Positions 9,299-20,616 of a stretch of 64,000 nucleotides of DNA are shown in pieces. A model generated the notes under the pieces. The model saw nothing but the letters and a program-made list of their open reading frames with translations. It was not told where the DNA came from and did not search any database. Each line of letters begins with the position of its first letter. Position 1 is the first letter of the stretch. Position numbers and translations under genes: made by a program. This stretch comes from Linderina pennispora (taxonomy: Eukaryota; Kickxellomycota; Kickxellomycetes; Kickxellales; Kickxellaceae), in the NCBI RefSeq assembly GCF_002104995.1, contig NW_024468249.1:2604001-2668000 (forward strand), written 5' to 3'.

Positions 9299-12200
9299 AT
9301 GCCCACAGTATTTGACCGGCCGCAGGTAAGGGAGATACCAGGGTCTGTCGCGACGTGCCATCACGAATGAAGCCTCCCCCAGCCTACTCATATACAGGAC
9401 CGCTCTATATAGTCTATACAACCTCGGCTGCTCGACAAGCTTCGAATTCCAGACTTAAAGGCGATACTCAACTACATAAAGACATCACACCCGGAGATCA
9501 GCCGGCAGCAACTGGCTGTGCATCGAAAAGCTGACTACATAGCACAATTGCATGACGAGCTGAGGAACCTGTATAATGCGCACAGCAAAGTCGGGTACGG
9601 ACGGACGCTGAGCTTTATGCGGTTTCTGTCGTCGGGTCTGCAGATGTTCGACAGGTTCCAGTGGCACGACAACCGCGCCCATTCGATTCCCGAGGACATG
9701 GACTGGGTTCGGTTTCTGCCAGTAAACTTTCAGGCATCAACTGGAAGTGCTGCGTTTTCACGGCGGCCATCGCAACCACGGGCCATCGCCGCAGTACCAC
9801 TCAAGCGTAGGCATTCCTGGAGCGGTGCCTGGCGGGTTGGTCAATGGGCAGTTCCTCAGTTCGCCGGCAGCGCCAGCGCGGGCACCAGCAAACCACCATC
9901 GGCCGCGCTCGAGCGAAATGTCTGGACTAGCGAAGATTGTTTTCAGTGATTCGTCGTTTCTGGCGCCGTATAGCAAAGTCGGCGACATCATTGTGTGCCG
10001 GGAGACACACGGGCGGCAGGTGTCGGTGAACTTCAAGTTCAAGCTGTCCGCCGACCAGGTTGATATGTTGACGAAAAACATGGATCGGCCACAGAGGGCC
10101 CAGTACGGGGTATATCTGTACATGTGCCAGTACGCGCTGGCCACTAGCTTTGCAAACCAGCCATCACAAAACACGCTTGCAGTGCAGTATCCGTCGATGT
10201 GCAGCGTGGTGGTTAATGGGCGCAGCATCCAGCGCCCGCCGCAGCGCCCGAGCCAGGAGACACCACCGTGGAACCTGATGGACCAGGTAAACCTGCAGAT
10301 GGGGGTCGATAACAGCGTGTGTATCATTTACACGTCCCACACGAGCTGGGTGGCGGTGGCCATGTTGGTCCGGCAGCACACAGCTGAGTCGATTGCAGAA
10401 CAGATCCGACAAGTCAGCTTCGTCGATGCAGAGACGGTGCGCCAGCAGTTCTTCAGGCCTGTGGGCAATGCCGACGACGACGTGGTCGCTGACGGCGCTC
10501 TGGTTAGCCTGAAGTGCCCGCTGGGTCTAGTGCGCATCACAACGCCAATGCGATCAAAGTACTGCAACCACTCCCAGTGCTTTGATGGCGAGGTGTTTTT
10601 GAAAATGAACGAGCAGACGCCGACGTGGAAGTGTCCGATATGCTCGATTGCTGTGAAATCATGGCAGGAGCTGATTGTTGACGGATACTTTGAAGAGATT
10701 CTGCGCGGCACGCAGGACTCAGACGACCAGGTTCACGTGGACCCTGATGGTGCATGGCGCAGGAAGGAGGCGGCGGCAGCACTAGTGGCTTCCTCTGGAA
10801 AGCACTCGCGGAGCTCGGCTGGTGAGGCGATTGATCTGAGCGACGTGGAGGTGTCGGGCCCGTCTAGCAAGCGCTCCAGGACTGAGGTGGTGGATCTGAC
10901 GCTGGATTCAGACAGCGACAGCGACGGTGAAGCGGAGATGAACGAACTCCTGGCTGACCTTGAGAACGACAGCGAGTGGGTTGACGAGGCTGTGTCGCAG
11001 GCTGAGGTGAACAGCCAGCCTGGAACGCAGTCCAGTGCGTCAATTCCTCAGTCCCAGAATGGAAGCGCAGGCAACCACCGTAAAAGGAACAACAGCTCGA
11101 GTAGCCATGCGCCCATGCTACCAGGTCCTTGGATGCAGACTCCACAGACAAACGGAAACAGGTCAGGAACAGCTGCCGCCGCCGATGGTCAGAACATAAA
11201 TCCTGACCCAAGACAGTTGCCTAACCCAAGAAAGCGGCGCTCTTCTTCTGTGTGTGCTACATTAGGCGCCCCTAGCAACGGCAATGGTGGCATGGATATG
11301 TCAGTGTCAGGGCCAGCTGCAAATAACTCGCTGACGCTACCAGCGATGCAGACAAGACCTCAGCAGGCGAATGGAGATGGGTCAGGTACATCTGCTAATG
11401 GCAGCAGCTCCACATTTTCCTCAAGACCATTCACTAACACCTCCACCACAAGGACACCTCCAACTGTTGCGCACAATACGGCCAATAGGACAGGTTACAG
11501 CAGCCAGGGCACTGATACTCGGGCAACAAACGACACTGGAGCACATGGAGGAAATCTACCGACGGGCCGGGCTGGCAGAGACCAGCTGGCATCGCCGGTC
11601 CCTGGACTTCCTGCGAACTGGGCTAGCCAGACAGGCACTTTTACTTGCCAGGCCGAAGAATGCAGCTCGTTTTCGGGAGACTCGCTCGCGCAGGGCTCAG
11701 GGTCCGCAGCCCAGCAGCAGACCGCAGAACAGGTCACCGAGGCTGATGCCGTACATGCGGCCGAGGGAGCAAGGAGCTGGCAGCAGCTTCCGCCCACCCC
11801 TACACAACCTGGCACTGCCAGTGTCAGTAGCTCTGGTTCTGCCGATCCGGCCGTTCGACTCCAGCTCCCTAGCAGTCCCGAGAGTGCAGCACCGCACCTG
11901 CACCGCAGGTGGAAATGGATCACCCGAAGGCGCTTGCCCGAGGATCCGTGCCAGAGCATGAGGGACACCGACAGCAGCTAGTAGTTCCCGAGCAGCGTAC
12001 TGCCACGCCGCCTGCCAGCAGCGGCATTACTATTGCCACTGCCAGCATCCAGCAGCGCCGCGATCCATTCAAGTTCAAACCCTCGACCAAAGCAGCCTCC
12101 AAGCGTAGCCGGGTCCGGGTCATTGATGCCAGCGATACCAGCCCCAGCACAAATGGCGCCGCTCCTGGCATACAGACCACCGTACTGTAGCTCACTGGGC

Positions 12201-12527
12201 ATGTCGTCTGGGCCGCCGCCCGCTGCGTTCATGCGGTCACCGATGGCGTCGGCAACAGTGACACCAAATTACGCCGACCGCACACTCCCGCCGATTCTGG
12301 CTGCACCGGCTACTGCGCCCATGACTCTGCATCGCAGCGATGTGCTGGATTCCGCGCCATTGACGCCAACCAGGAATCCGCTACAGCACCTCGGGTCGTC
12401 CTCGCCGCCGAGCAGCAGCATGGTAGGCATGTCGCCTACATACAAGGCGCTATTTACCAACGCAGGCGCAGGAAGCAACCGGGTGTTTGGATCCGGGTCG
12501 AACAGCGACGACACCGCTGGGTTTTGA
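9299..12527 (+). CDS. PIAS/Siz-type SUMO E3 ligase (one intron, frame breaks)
   Basis: SP-RING SUMO E3 ligase. Exon 1 is 9299-9325 (MPTVFDRPQ), followed by a GTAAGG donor and an 87-base intron to TATAG at 9412. Exon 2 opens with a SAP-like helix pair (LLDKLRIPDLKAILNYIK ... KADYIAQLHDELRNLYNAHS). A linker leads to a PINIT-like domain (about 9940-10400: LAKIVFSDSSFLAPYSKVGD, VSVNFKFKLSADQVDML). The MIZ/SP-RING zinc finger follows at about 10495-10700 (VSLKCPLGLVRITTPMRSKY, then CNHSQCFDGEVFL and WKCPICS). The tail is Ser/Thr/Pro-rich with acidic VVDLTLDSDSDSDGE, resembling a SUMO-interacting motif. A +1 break falls at about 9760-9790 in the linker, and at least two more in the disordered tail (11.88-12.19 kb), so the C-terminus is approximate; the last frame ends at 12527. 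Confidence 0.85.
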
Positions 12528-12735
12528 ATAAAGCGAACATTTGTACATTGCAGCTGCCGCTATAGTGGACCCACGCCATTGACATCTGCACAAAAAATGG
12601 TCTGATCTGTCGAGCTTGTGCCATAGTGAAACGGCGCTTTGGTATTGGACGTGTTCCGCGTGCCTGGCGCAACCAGCTGCGCGGTGTGTGTTTTGACTAT
12701 TCTAACCTAGATCCGCGCATCTCATCTGCAACACC

Positions 12736-13672
12736 ATGCTCTCCCGAATCAGCCGTGCTCGTCCGTCCAGCCCCAGCCTGCAGCGCCTTGTGCGCAGCTT
12801 CTCCGAGGACTGCAGCAGCGGGTCCTCGCGGCTTATCAAGCCCACGATCGGCGAAATCCCGCGCTACACTGAGCCGATTGGGCTTGTGTCGCCCGAGACT
12901 GCTGCGCCGTTCCTGCGGTTCTCAGACAAGTACCTCTCAAAGGGGTTTGACCCGAACGATATGTACCTGCACCCGGGCTTCATAACCGACGCCGAACACA
13001 CCTTGCTGGTGAAGAACTGCGAGAAGAAGCTGCGCCGCCTTGCAAGCTCCTACGAGATGGGCCATTTCGACAAGCGGATCCACAACTATCGCGAATGCTC
13101 GGTAAGCGCGTGGTTGCCACGGCGGCGCACTGTGGGTGCGCGCGTCGCTGAGGCCCTGGGAAAACCCCTGGATCCGGATCCTGTGGAATTGTCCGGACCG
13201 GCACTCGAACGGCAAGTCTGCCGGCTGGTCGACTGTGGGCAAGTACGACGGCCAGATCCGGTCCATTCTCGACCGCGTGTGGGACTTGTTCCCCGCGAGC
13301 CTTGCCTGGCTGCCACCGCACATCCTCGACTTGCACCAGGACGGCGAGATCCTGCCGCATGTCGACAACCCAGACTACTCGGGATTCGTGGTCGGCGGGC
13401 TGTGTCTGCTGGGACCTGCTGTGAGCACATTCAAGCATGTGGATGATCCGGAGGTGCGCGTCGACGTGCTGCTGAATCCCAACAGCCTCTACTTTATGAC
13501 TAATCACATCCGGTACCAGTTCACACACGAGATAACCGTGGACCCGGCCCAGCGGTCGTGGGGCGGCAAGGCGGTCCCGCAGTCGCGGCGCATCTCGCTT
13601 ATGTTCCGCGACGCGAAGGAGCCGTCGGGCGGGTGGCAGAGCATGGCCCAGAACGTTGCTGGCAGGGCGTAG
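12736..13672 (+). CDS. ALKBH7-like 2-oxoglutarate/Fe(II) dioxygenase, probably mitochondrial
   Basis: AlkB-family dioxygenase closest to ALKBH7, a mitochondrial protein tied to necrosis and fatty-acid oxidation in mammals. Two exons: 12736-13101 and 13217-13672, with a 115-base intron (GTAAGC...AAG acceptor at 13216). Splicing joins NYRECS to SAGWSTVGKYDG, matching the family segment between the first strands. The catalytic core has HILDLHQDGEILPHVDN (iron ligands in HVD), the distal His in YQFTHEI and RRISLMFRD (2-oxoglutarate Arg). The N-terminus is Arg/Ser-rich and free of acids for about 20 residues (MLSRISRARPSS), as in a mitochondrial targeting peptide. Predicted product 273 residues. 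What first looks like a frame break is an intron, unlike those at 18-26 kb. Confidence 0.85.
13102..13216 (+). other. Intron in the ALKBH7-like gene
   Basis: Donor GTAAGC at 13102, acceptor CAAG at 13213-13216, 115 bases, phase 0. Supported by restoration of family sequence across the junction and by the frame change it explains. Confidence 0.7.
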
Positions 13673-13750
13673 ACTTTGAAGAATGCTTTGCCAAAAGAAT
13701 TGTCATTTAATTCAAAAGGATTTTTATAGAAAACAAACCCGGCAGGCTAC

Positions 13751-14233
13751 TTAGTTACCCTTGGGGGCATCCTTGAAGGAGACGACAGCCTCCTCGTTCA
13801 TGGCGCTGAGGACGGTGACAAGGATGTCCCTGCCCTCGCCGAAAGCGGCCTCGAGGTCGGTACCGAGCTCGTTCGAGGGAAGGGCGACGTCCTCCTTCAT
13901 CTCGGCGTTGTCGTCCATGAGCGACAGGAAACCACCCGAGATGTCGACCAGAGTGTACTCGTTACGCTTGACGTTGGGGACCTCCATGTTGTGGGTGGAG
14001 GGCGACATGTCCTCAAGCTTCTTGCCAGTGAAGATATCGATGGCAGTCATGTTGACCTTGGCGTGACCGTGCTTGCCAGTCTTGGAGGTCGACATGTCGA
14101 CGATCTTGCAGGGACGGCCCTTGATGACAACGAAACCGTTCTTGCGCAGAGCAGAGCACTGCATGGGGTAGGTGAGCGAAGCTCCGGACTCGGAGCTCTC
14201 GAAAACGTGCTCGTGCTGCGAATCGTCGGCCAT
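13751..14233 (-). CDS. TIF51A: Translation initiation factor eIF5A
   Basis: Eukaryotic eIF5A, the hypusine-containing factor that relieves ribosome stalling at polyproline and other difficult sequences. The 160-residue frame is intact: N-terminal SH3-like domain with [20 protein letters not shown], hypusination loop [13 protein letters not shown] (modified lysine is Lys54), then an OB-fold domain ending [12 protein letters not shown]. Length and motif spacing are normal. It converges on the ALKBH7-like gene with only 78 bases between them. Strong codon bias (AAG, CTC, GTC) fits a highly expressed gene. Confidence 0.97.
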   Translation of the reverse strand: MADDSQHEHVFESSESGASLTYPMQCSALRKNGFVVIKGRPCKIVDMSTSKTGKHGHAKVNMTAIDIFTGKKLEDMSPSTHNMEVPNVKRNEYTLVDISGGFLSLMDDNAEMKEDVALPSNELGTDLEAAFGEGRDILVTVLSAMNEEAVVSFKDAPKGN

Positions 14234-15548
14234 GGTTATTTGCTTTTGTCGTTAAATAAACTACAGAGAGCGAGGCTTGTTAGGTTTGTGTAGTGCTGAA
14301 TCTGCAGATGCGAATTTCAAACAGCGACGGCAGGCAAACATAGACACTCCCCCGTCGCAGGCAATGCAAGGGAAGACCGAGACCGACCGCAGAAGCTGTT
14401 TGAACGAGCGAATGGAGGGCCGCACAGGGCTACGAGAACACGCCGCCATGCTCATAGATCGCGCGGCAGGAATACGCCTGGGCACTGTCTAATCGCAGAA
14501 GCATAAAGGACAAGCACAGCCGCGCCTGCGACAAGTCACAAAGGCCCATACAGGCGGCGGCAGAAAACGACATCAAAGCATACGTACCTAGTTGTTTAAA
14601 AAAGCGTGCAAAGGAGAAGTAAGAAGTTCCCAGCTCTCCAGCGCCGCGCCCATCTAAAGGCGATGCCGACCCTGCCGCACTGCCGATGCTCGAGTGTCTA
14701 GGCGATAAAATTTTTTCGATGGGGACAAGGGGGTACCCGAACTGTGACTCGCAACCGAGCCGCGCGTCAATTTGAAGTGGCTGGCCAATCAGCGTGTGGT
14801 CGCTGTTGCAAATCCGCCAAATGCATACTTTCAGGCCCAACCTGCGCTTGGGTTCTGTCGCCTGCGTGCCTGGCGCTGCCCCCTGCGCAAAGCATAGTGC
14901 GTGTCGCGCCAGTCTAGGCGTGTGCGCGCACAGTAGGTATGCGCGAATTCCAGGTCATCGGTATACTTGTCATGCTACATTTCCATGTGTGCATTGCGGT
15001 TCAGACTCTGAAAATTTTGATAAGCACAAAATCCATCTCCGACACTGGGCCCGATCAGCAGGTCCTATAGGCTGCCCAGTAGCCCAACAGATGTTGAGCG
15101 ATCGGCAGCCATTGGGTCAGCGGGCAAAGACTCTGGCTGCACTGCTTGGTAGGGCCAGCATGTAGCTTTACATGCCCCACCTCGCCACTACAACTCTTGG
15201 AAGAGCTACATAAATGGCTCTACGTTTGGCATACAATCCCCTTATCCGGAATTGCATGCAGCAGTGTGGTGATTGTGAGTCATGCATGCTCATGCTCACG
15301 ATTCAAAGAGCCGATGGTTGGCAAAACAAGCCGGTGCGTTCGCTGGTCTACATTTTGACATGAGCAGAGATGTATGCAAGGCAGTCTTGGTCAAGAAAAG
15401 TATTCTCCTGTAGGATTTCAGCTGTCTTACTCTAAAAGAGACTGGAGAGCACCCAACTCCAAGGGATATGTCATGACACCCAATAATGAATGCTGCAGAC
15501 ATTTTGCAACATTAATCTTTTCTTTCAGCAACCACAAAGGCCCATGAA

Positions 15549-15595
15549 CTCCCTCTCCCTCTCCCTCTCCCTCTCCCTCTCCCTCTCCCTCTCTG
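15549..15595. repeat. Hexanucleotide (CTCCCT)n microsatellite
   Basis: About seven uninterrupted copies of CTCCCT. It is purine/pyrimidine asymmetric (pure pyrimidine on the plus strand), so it could form unusual DNA structure, and it lies about 225-270 bases upstream of the F-box gene start. Confidence 0.95.
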
Positions 15596-15742
15596 CAGCT
15601 GGTATGCATGCCAACATAAAAGCCGTTCCCACACTTTGGCATCCAGCTTAGCTATAGGCCAAAAAGCCGGCTCTATTCGGATACACATCTCCAGTGTGGC
15701 ATGGCATGGCGACAAACCACCTTGCCTGTGTCAGGAGACAGC

Positions 15743-15749
15743 TATAAAG
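15743..15749 (+). promoter_or_regulatory. TATA box of the F-box/LRR-like gene
   Basis: TATAAAG, 68-74 bases upstream of the ATG at 15817, followed by a pyrimidine-rich stretch (TTCCTTCGCTTTCC) just before the start. Confidence 0.5.
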
Positions 15750-15816
15750 CAAGGAGGCGGATGTCCAGGAGCCGTCCTGTTCCTTCGCTTTCCTTTGCTC
15801 ATTCCTTCCTGCGACT

Positions 15817-17518
15817 ATGGATGCTAATCATATCAACAATCTCCCTGCCGGTGTCCTTGTGAGCATACTCAGTGTTCTCTGCTATGGTATGTTCCACAAC
15901 CCATTTCACATCACCAAGTACTGGGACATGATGAAGCTCGCCACTCTATGTCGTCTGTGGAACGAGTGTATGCCACAGCAGGTCTATCGCTACGTCTTTG
16001 TCCAAAGGAAGATCTATGCTATTCGCAGCTCTTCGACTAGTCGGATGCACAAGAGGGTATCCTGGGTATCCAATGTCGGGTCCATTCTCTATCAAAAGAG
16101 ACTCTGTTCTGCGACTGACCTGCGCATTGTCATGTATGACGACTACACCGGCCCACTCCTACTCGCGAATGCACTCAAATACTTTGGCCTTACATCACCA
16201 TCGTGGTGGAGGCTTCAAGGTTTGCACTTTTTCGGTAAAGGTGTCCTTCGGTCGGGGACTGACTATCACACAGAAGACATATTTGCCGATGCCCACTCTT
16301 TCAGCGAATTCTTTGCCAGACACTTTAGAAACCTGCAGAGCATCGGTCTATGCGTAAAGATACCGACGACACAGTTCACTGCCGCTGACTTTTCTAGCTA
16401 TACTATGTCGCCTCGATATTCCATGTTGCTCCAGACGTTCCTGTCAAAACTTTCGTCTCTGCAGTGCTACCAGCCCAGTACGCTTCTCCTGAACTCGCCA
16501 ATGCATCTTTCGCTGACTCATGTGGAGCTTGATATGGACTGTATCAAAGTTCCCCTGCCCAACATTGGCCTGGCTCCCAATATCGTCGAACGGCTGAAGC
16601 TATATAACATTGATGGCGAGGTGCCCTTAACCTGCTTCCGCGGTAACTATAGTGGAAAGACCATATATACCAATCTGAAGGAGATACAGTTTGACTTTAG
16701 GGCTGCTAGTGGATCCAAGTCGCAGAACGTCAGCCTATGCCCTCACCTTGCACACGTGTTCCCAAAGCTTTTCAAGCTGTCGCTAAAACAATCCATGGGA
16801 GTATACAAAAACATGTATTCTGCATTGGCCAATGCACCCCTTAGTCATCTATGTATTGACGAGCATCAGCGCTCCCTCCCTTACATTGACACCAGCATCA
16901 TCCACAATGTCACTAGCTTTCAACTGTCCACAAGTATCTCTGAGGCTCCTGGCTGGTACACTGATTCAAAGGACCTTATTACTCGCTTCTATTTTACTCA
17001 CTCTACAGTGCAAAATGTACTGATGGAATGCCTAGTACCTTTTCCGACGCATATTCTTTGGAGAGATCTTGTGAGCCTGTCATTCTCTACCGATATAGCA
17101 ACCAGGTCACATGATCGTTCATCTTCTAGAACAGCTGCCAACTCTGAAGTTCCTCCGAATCACCTGCATCTCGATGGACGCAACTGACACCGACAACTAT
17201 TTCTGGGGAACATACGACAGGCAGGCGGATATTCACGAGGCAACTACACCGACTGTCATTGATACTGCAATTGCACATAACACAGTGAGCACAGTAGGGC
17301 TTGAGCCAATTAACAAATGCCTACAGGTTCTGGATATCGACGCCCCGGGGTACTTTGACACAGACGCTATATGCAGAATGCCGCTTTTCCTTCCGCTCCT
17401 CCAATTTGTTGCTATAGATAAGGAGTATACTGACCAAATTGGTACATTTGTGCAAAAGATCCGGCCACATGTAAAAATTTGTGCACGTAGAGATGTCGAC
17501 TGTCATTTCATGTTTTAA
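15817..17518 (+). CDS. F-box / leucine-rich-repeat-like protein (one frame break)
   Basis: Large protein with an F-box-like N-terminus (INNLPAGVLVSILSVL ... TLCRLWNECMPQQVYRYVFV) followed by irregular leucine-rich segments (LSLTHVELDMDCIKVPL, LSHLCIDEH, LPTLKFLRITCISMD). Proteins of this shape normally recruit substrates to SCF ubiquitin ligases through SKP1, which is encoded at 43.8 kb. The frame changes by +1 at a GG at 17105-17106; removing one base gives ATSHMIVHLLEQLPTLKF and a 566-residue product ending at 17518. The C-terminal organisation parallels the gene at 61.0-62.6 kb (a QLP-x-L-x2-L-x-I segment followed by a variable acidic loop). The substrate is unknown. Confidence 0.65.
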
Positions 17519-18313
17519 AAAGTTTTAACAGACTTCAGTTATCAATTATACTTCGCGGTACTCTTTCAAGGGCCGCAGCTGAGTAAATGGTACTATTTAG
17601 GTATTCACATCGCTCAAGAACCAAAAATGAATGATTAGTTTTGCAGCATGCAATCAAGAAGCTTGCTGTTCCAGCTGTCATCCAATCGAAATGACTGCTG
17701 ATAATGACGAAGATTACAAACTGGGATAAATTTGTGTCTGTGCTACAGCCAATTCAGCTAATTGCATGTCCAGTTCGTCTGGGTGAATGGGGGGGGCATC
17801 TAGAAGAATGGCAAAATGAGGCATGTAAATGCGCAAAAGCAAGTATGAGGACTTCAAAATGTCGACTAACTGCAGCTTTCCTGAACAACACAATGGGACG
17901 GTGTTGATGTATTGCCTGAGCAGTCTATGAGAGACACCCATTTGCCTTGGCATCCACTTGTTATCCATATCGACCAGGGAGTACATGATAAACAAACAGC
18001 AGTGCCCAAGACCCTGATTGACTGGCCCCTCATGCCATCTTCTTTGCCGCATAGCCTAAAAAAGACAACCAAAGTGAACATGTAGGGAATGCTGCAGTTT
18101 ATTGGGTGTAGACTGGTGGACCAGAAACTGATCAGCTTGTTTATAAGCCCCGGTTTCTCAGTGTTGGGATCGGCCAAGCGGAGCAGCCAGCGGATCGGGG
18201 GAGATTCATAGCCCGCCACAATACACATGTTGGCGGAACTGTCAGACCGCTTGGCCCCCTCTTGCCTTTTCATCTCTACACTTTGTCATAGAATCTATTC
18301 TTATCACACTGCC
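17519..18313. other. Intergenic, about 800 bases
   Basis: Between two tandem plus-strand genes. A+T-rich immediately after the F-box gene, more balanced towards the IMPase start, where a pyrimidine-rich leader precedes the ATG. No gene or repeat that I can support. Confidence 0.4.
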
Positions 18314-19305
18314 ATGAGCGATTCAGAACTTCAAGAGTACCTCGCCACCGCCGTGCAGCTGGCCAAGGGATGTCGGAGAGGCGTTCAAGGACGGGTTCCA
18401 CCGCACAGGCCAGTTCGCTGCCAACTCGGACTTTGCAGCCGAAGACAAACTTGGCAACGGAGCCGATTGCGTAACAGCAGTGGACAGATACATCGAAGAG
18501 ACGATTTTCACGCGTCTGCGCGCTGTCTACCCGACGCACCAGTTTGTCGGCGAGGAGACAACAGCCGAGCACGGCAACGGCTACAAGGTCACGGACCAGC
18601 CCACATGGATCGTGGACCCGGTCGACGGCACCAACAACTTTGTGCACCATTTTCCCTATACAGGCATCAGCATTGGTCCTGGCGATCAACAAGCAGCCGG
18701 TGGTCGGCGTCCTGTACCTGCCGGTATTGGGCGAGCTGTACACGGCGGTGCGCGGACAAGGCGCGTTTGTTAATGGCCAGCAATTGCCAGTTGCTGAAGA
18801 AGCCGGCGCTGACGTCGCCCTACTAGCCTGACGCAGTGCGCGATGCTGACCGAGCACGGATCAGACCGCTCTGCAAAGACAATGAAGTCGCGGACAGGAC
18901 TCACTGACCCGCCTGTTGCTCGACAAGGAGGACGGCGGCGCGTGCGTCCAGAATCTGCGCGTAATCGGTGCCGCTGCGCCCGACCTTGCCCTGGTTGCCA
19001 AGGGCTCGGCCGAAATCTACTGGGAGTGCGGGCCCCACGCCTGGGATTTTGCTGCGGGCGCCTTGCTCGTTACGGAATCCGGTGGCGCCGTGTTTGATGG
19101 CGCCGGGTTCTGGGGCTCCGATGTGCCCGAGAATGACCGCGTGCCCAAGCCGCTGGACCTGTGGAAGCGCAAAATCGTCGCCGTCAGGTATATCCCTGAT
19201 CTGGACGGGCAGCCGGGCAGCGGTAGGGAACTGCAGCGCAAGCTGGCCAAGGAGCTGCTCGATGTTGTCGAGGATATTGACTATCCGGCGGATGGGTGCC
19301 AGTGA
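18314..19305 (+). CDS. Inositol monophosphatase family protein (five frame breaks)
   Basis: Mg2+-dependent inositol-1-monophosphatase, which releases free inositol for phospholipid synthesis. Metal-site motifs are present: [11 protein letters not shown] (Glu), [14 protein letters not shown] (Asp, Asp, Gly-Thr) and the C-terminal [17 protein letters not shown] (Asp). The gene reads through only if single extra bases are ignored at GGG 18367-18369, CC 18678-18679, two within 18816-18829, and CCC 18908-18910. The corrected length is about 328 residues versus roughly 270-300 in the family. Start is ATG at 18314 ([14 protein letters not shown]). Restored joins such as [20 protein letters not shown] read as normal family sequence, so the breaks look like sequence errors. 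Confidence 0.85.
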
Positions 19306-19738
19306 AATGCATGTTTCCTCGGAAGGCTAATAGAATAAGCTTACCCTTACATGATGGCTTTGATAGCGGTACTCAATTGGATGTCTATATGGCCAAGTCT
19401 TTGTATATTACCAGGGGGAGTGCCATGCTGCTTATATGTAAGGCGAATGCCCATTCTTTTACCCTCAACTATCCGCCACAGCTGCAAAGCAGGCAGCACT
19501 CCAGCCTGGTACTATTCACGCAAGAAATCGCTCCATGGGAGGGGTGTTTCAAAGCCTGCCCAATTACTACGCCCGTTATGTTCGCAATTCTGCTACTGAA
19601 TATCGGAATGGGGAAATAAAAAAACGATAGCCTGGCCATCTCTCAATCTCTGGGCCCTCTTGCCTTCCCAACGTGTAATTTTTCACCACATTTTTTCACC
19701 AGCAATCGTAATAGGGATATCGGGGATTTTCTTTTTCC
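19306..19738. other. Intergenic, 433 bases
   Basis: Between the IMPase stop and the methyltransferase start. Short frames only; I see no domain. The last 60 bases are pyrimidine-rich, as in a fungal 5' leader. Confidence 0.4.
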
Positions 19739-20567
19739 ATGTACATACTCAGTTCGCTTGGCAGTGCCTGGTCGAGCACATACGACTGGGCGTTCAGCAA
19801 AATATGGCTCGGCGAGTCCACACGCAACGACATCAAAGCGGACCCGTACCGGCGACAAATCTGGCCCGACTATCCATGGCAAGGTTCTGGAGATCGGGCC
19901 TGGCTACGGCTCCTCGCTCAAGCTCCTACGGCACCGCACCGACACTTCCGGCCAGCGGCTTATCGACCACAAGCAAATCACCTCCTACACGGCGCTCGAG
20001 CCCAACCCGTTCCTCTACAAGGGCCTAGCAGGCCAACGCCGAGGAATGTGGGTTCGCCGTGGTCCTACGACCGCGGAGTCAGTATCCGGCCGGCGACCAA
20101 TGCACCGCCAGCAAGGGCGTGCCGTTTAATATTGTGCGTGGCACGCTCGACGACGAAAACGAAATCCCGAAGTTCATCCGCGACGAGGCCCCGTATGACT
20201 CCATTGTGACGTCGTTTGCGCTCTGCACGGTGGGCTGCCCGCAGACCACGCTGGACAACATCTTCAGTCTGCTGAAGCCCGGCGGCACCTACTATTTCAT
20301 CGAGCATGTGCGCCAGACAGATAAAGCGGACCGCACAGTCAAGGTCGGCATGGATATGAATGCGAGAGCGTGGGCAATTGTGCAGGACTGGATTACGCCT
20401 GTGTGGGCAGTTGTTGGTCCATGGGTGCCAGCTCAATCGGCGGACCGGCTGAGCAGATCGCTGCCATGAAGCAATGGCGGTCGGTGCATTACGACACAAT
20501 CCGGCTCTCGGTCGACCTACAGGCGCGCATCATGCCCATGATCATCGGCAAGGCAGTCAAGCCCTGA
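19739..20567 (+). CDS. METTL7-like class I SAM methyltransferase (four frame breaks)
   Basis: S-adenosylmethionine methyltransferase of the METTL7/Coq5-like group. Motif I is KVLEIGPGYGSSLKLL; an acidic/NP motif follows (YTALEPNPFLYKGL), then FALCTVGCPQTTLDNIFSLL, LKPGGTYYFIEHVR and the C-terminal MIIGKAVKP, which parallels the METTL7 C-terminus. The corrected length is 274 residues. The N-terminus (MYILSSLGSAWSSTYDWAFS) may be a membrane or lipid-droplet anchor as in METTL7, which is inference. One extra base is needed at each of CCC 19865-19867, GG 20031-20032, GG 20416-20417 and GG 20447-20448; correcting the last two gives VVHGCQLNRRTGEQIAAM, matching the family. Substrate unknown; animal METTL7 proteins methylate alkyl thiols. 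Confidence 0.75.
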
Positions 20568-20616
20568 GGCGACAGAGCCCGCTGCATTAAAGCTTTCTTT
20601 TTAACAAAAAATATAT

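Larger units (their letters stand above)
14234..15816. other. Divergent intergenic region (eIF5A / F-box gene)
   Basis: About 1.6 kb holding the eIF5A promoter and 5' leader on the left and the F-box gene promoter on the right. It contains a (CTCCCT)n repeat and a TATA element (listed separately). Short frames here have no recognisable domains. Confidence 0.4.

Noticed and set aside
13086-13430. A frame break in the ALKBH7-like gene grouped with the others
   Set aside because: A 115-base phase-0 GTAAGC...AAG intron explains the frame change and restores family sequence, so no insertion is needed.
15549-15595. CRISPR-like or satellite array
   Set aside because: It is a simple hexanucleotide microsatellite with no spacers.
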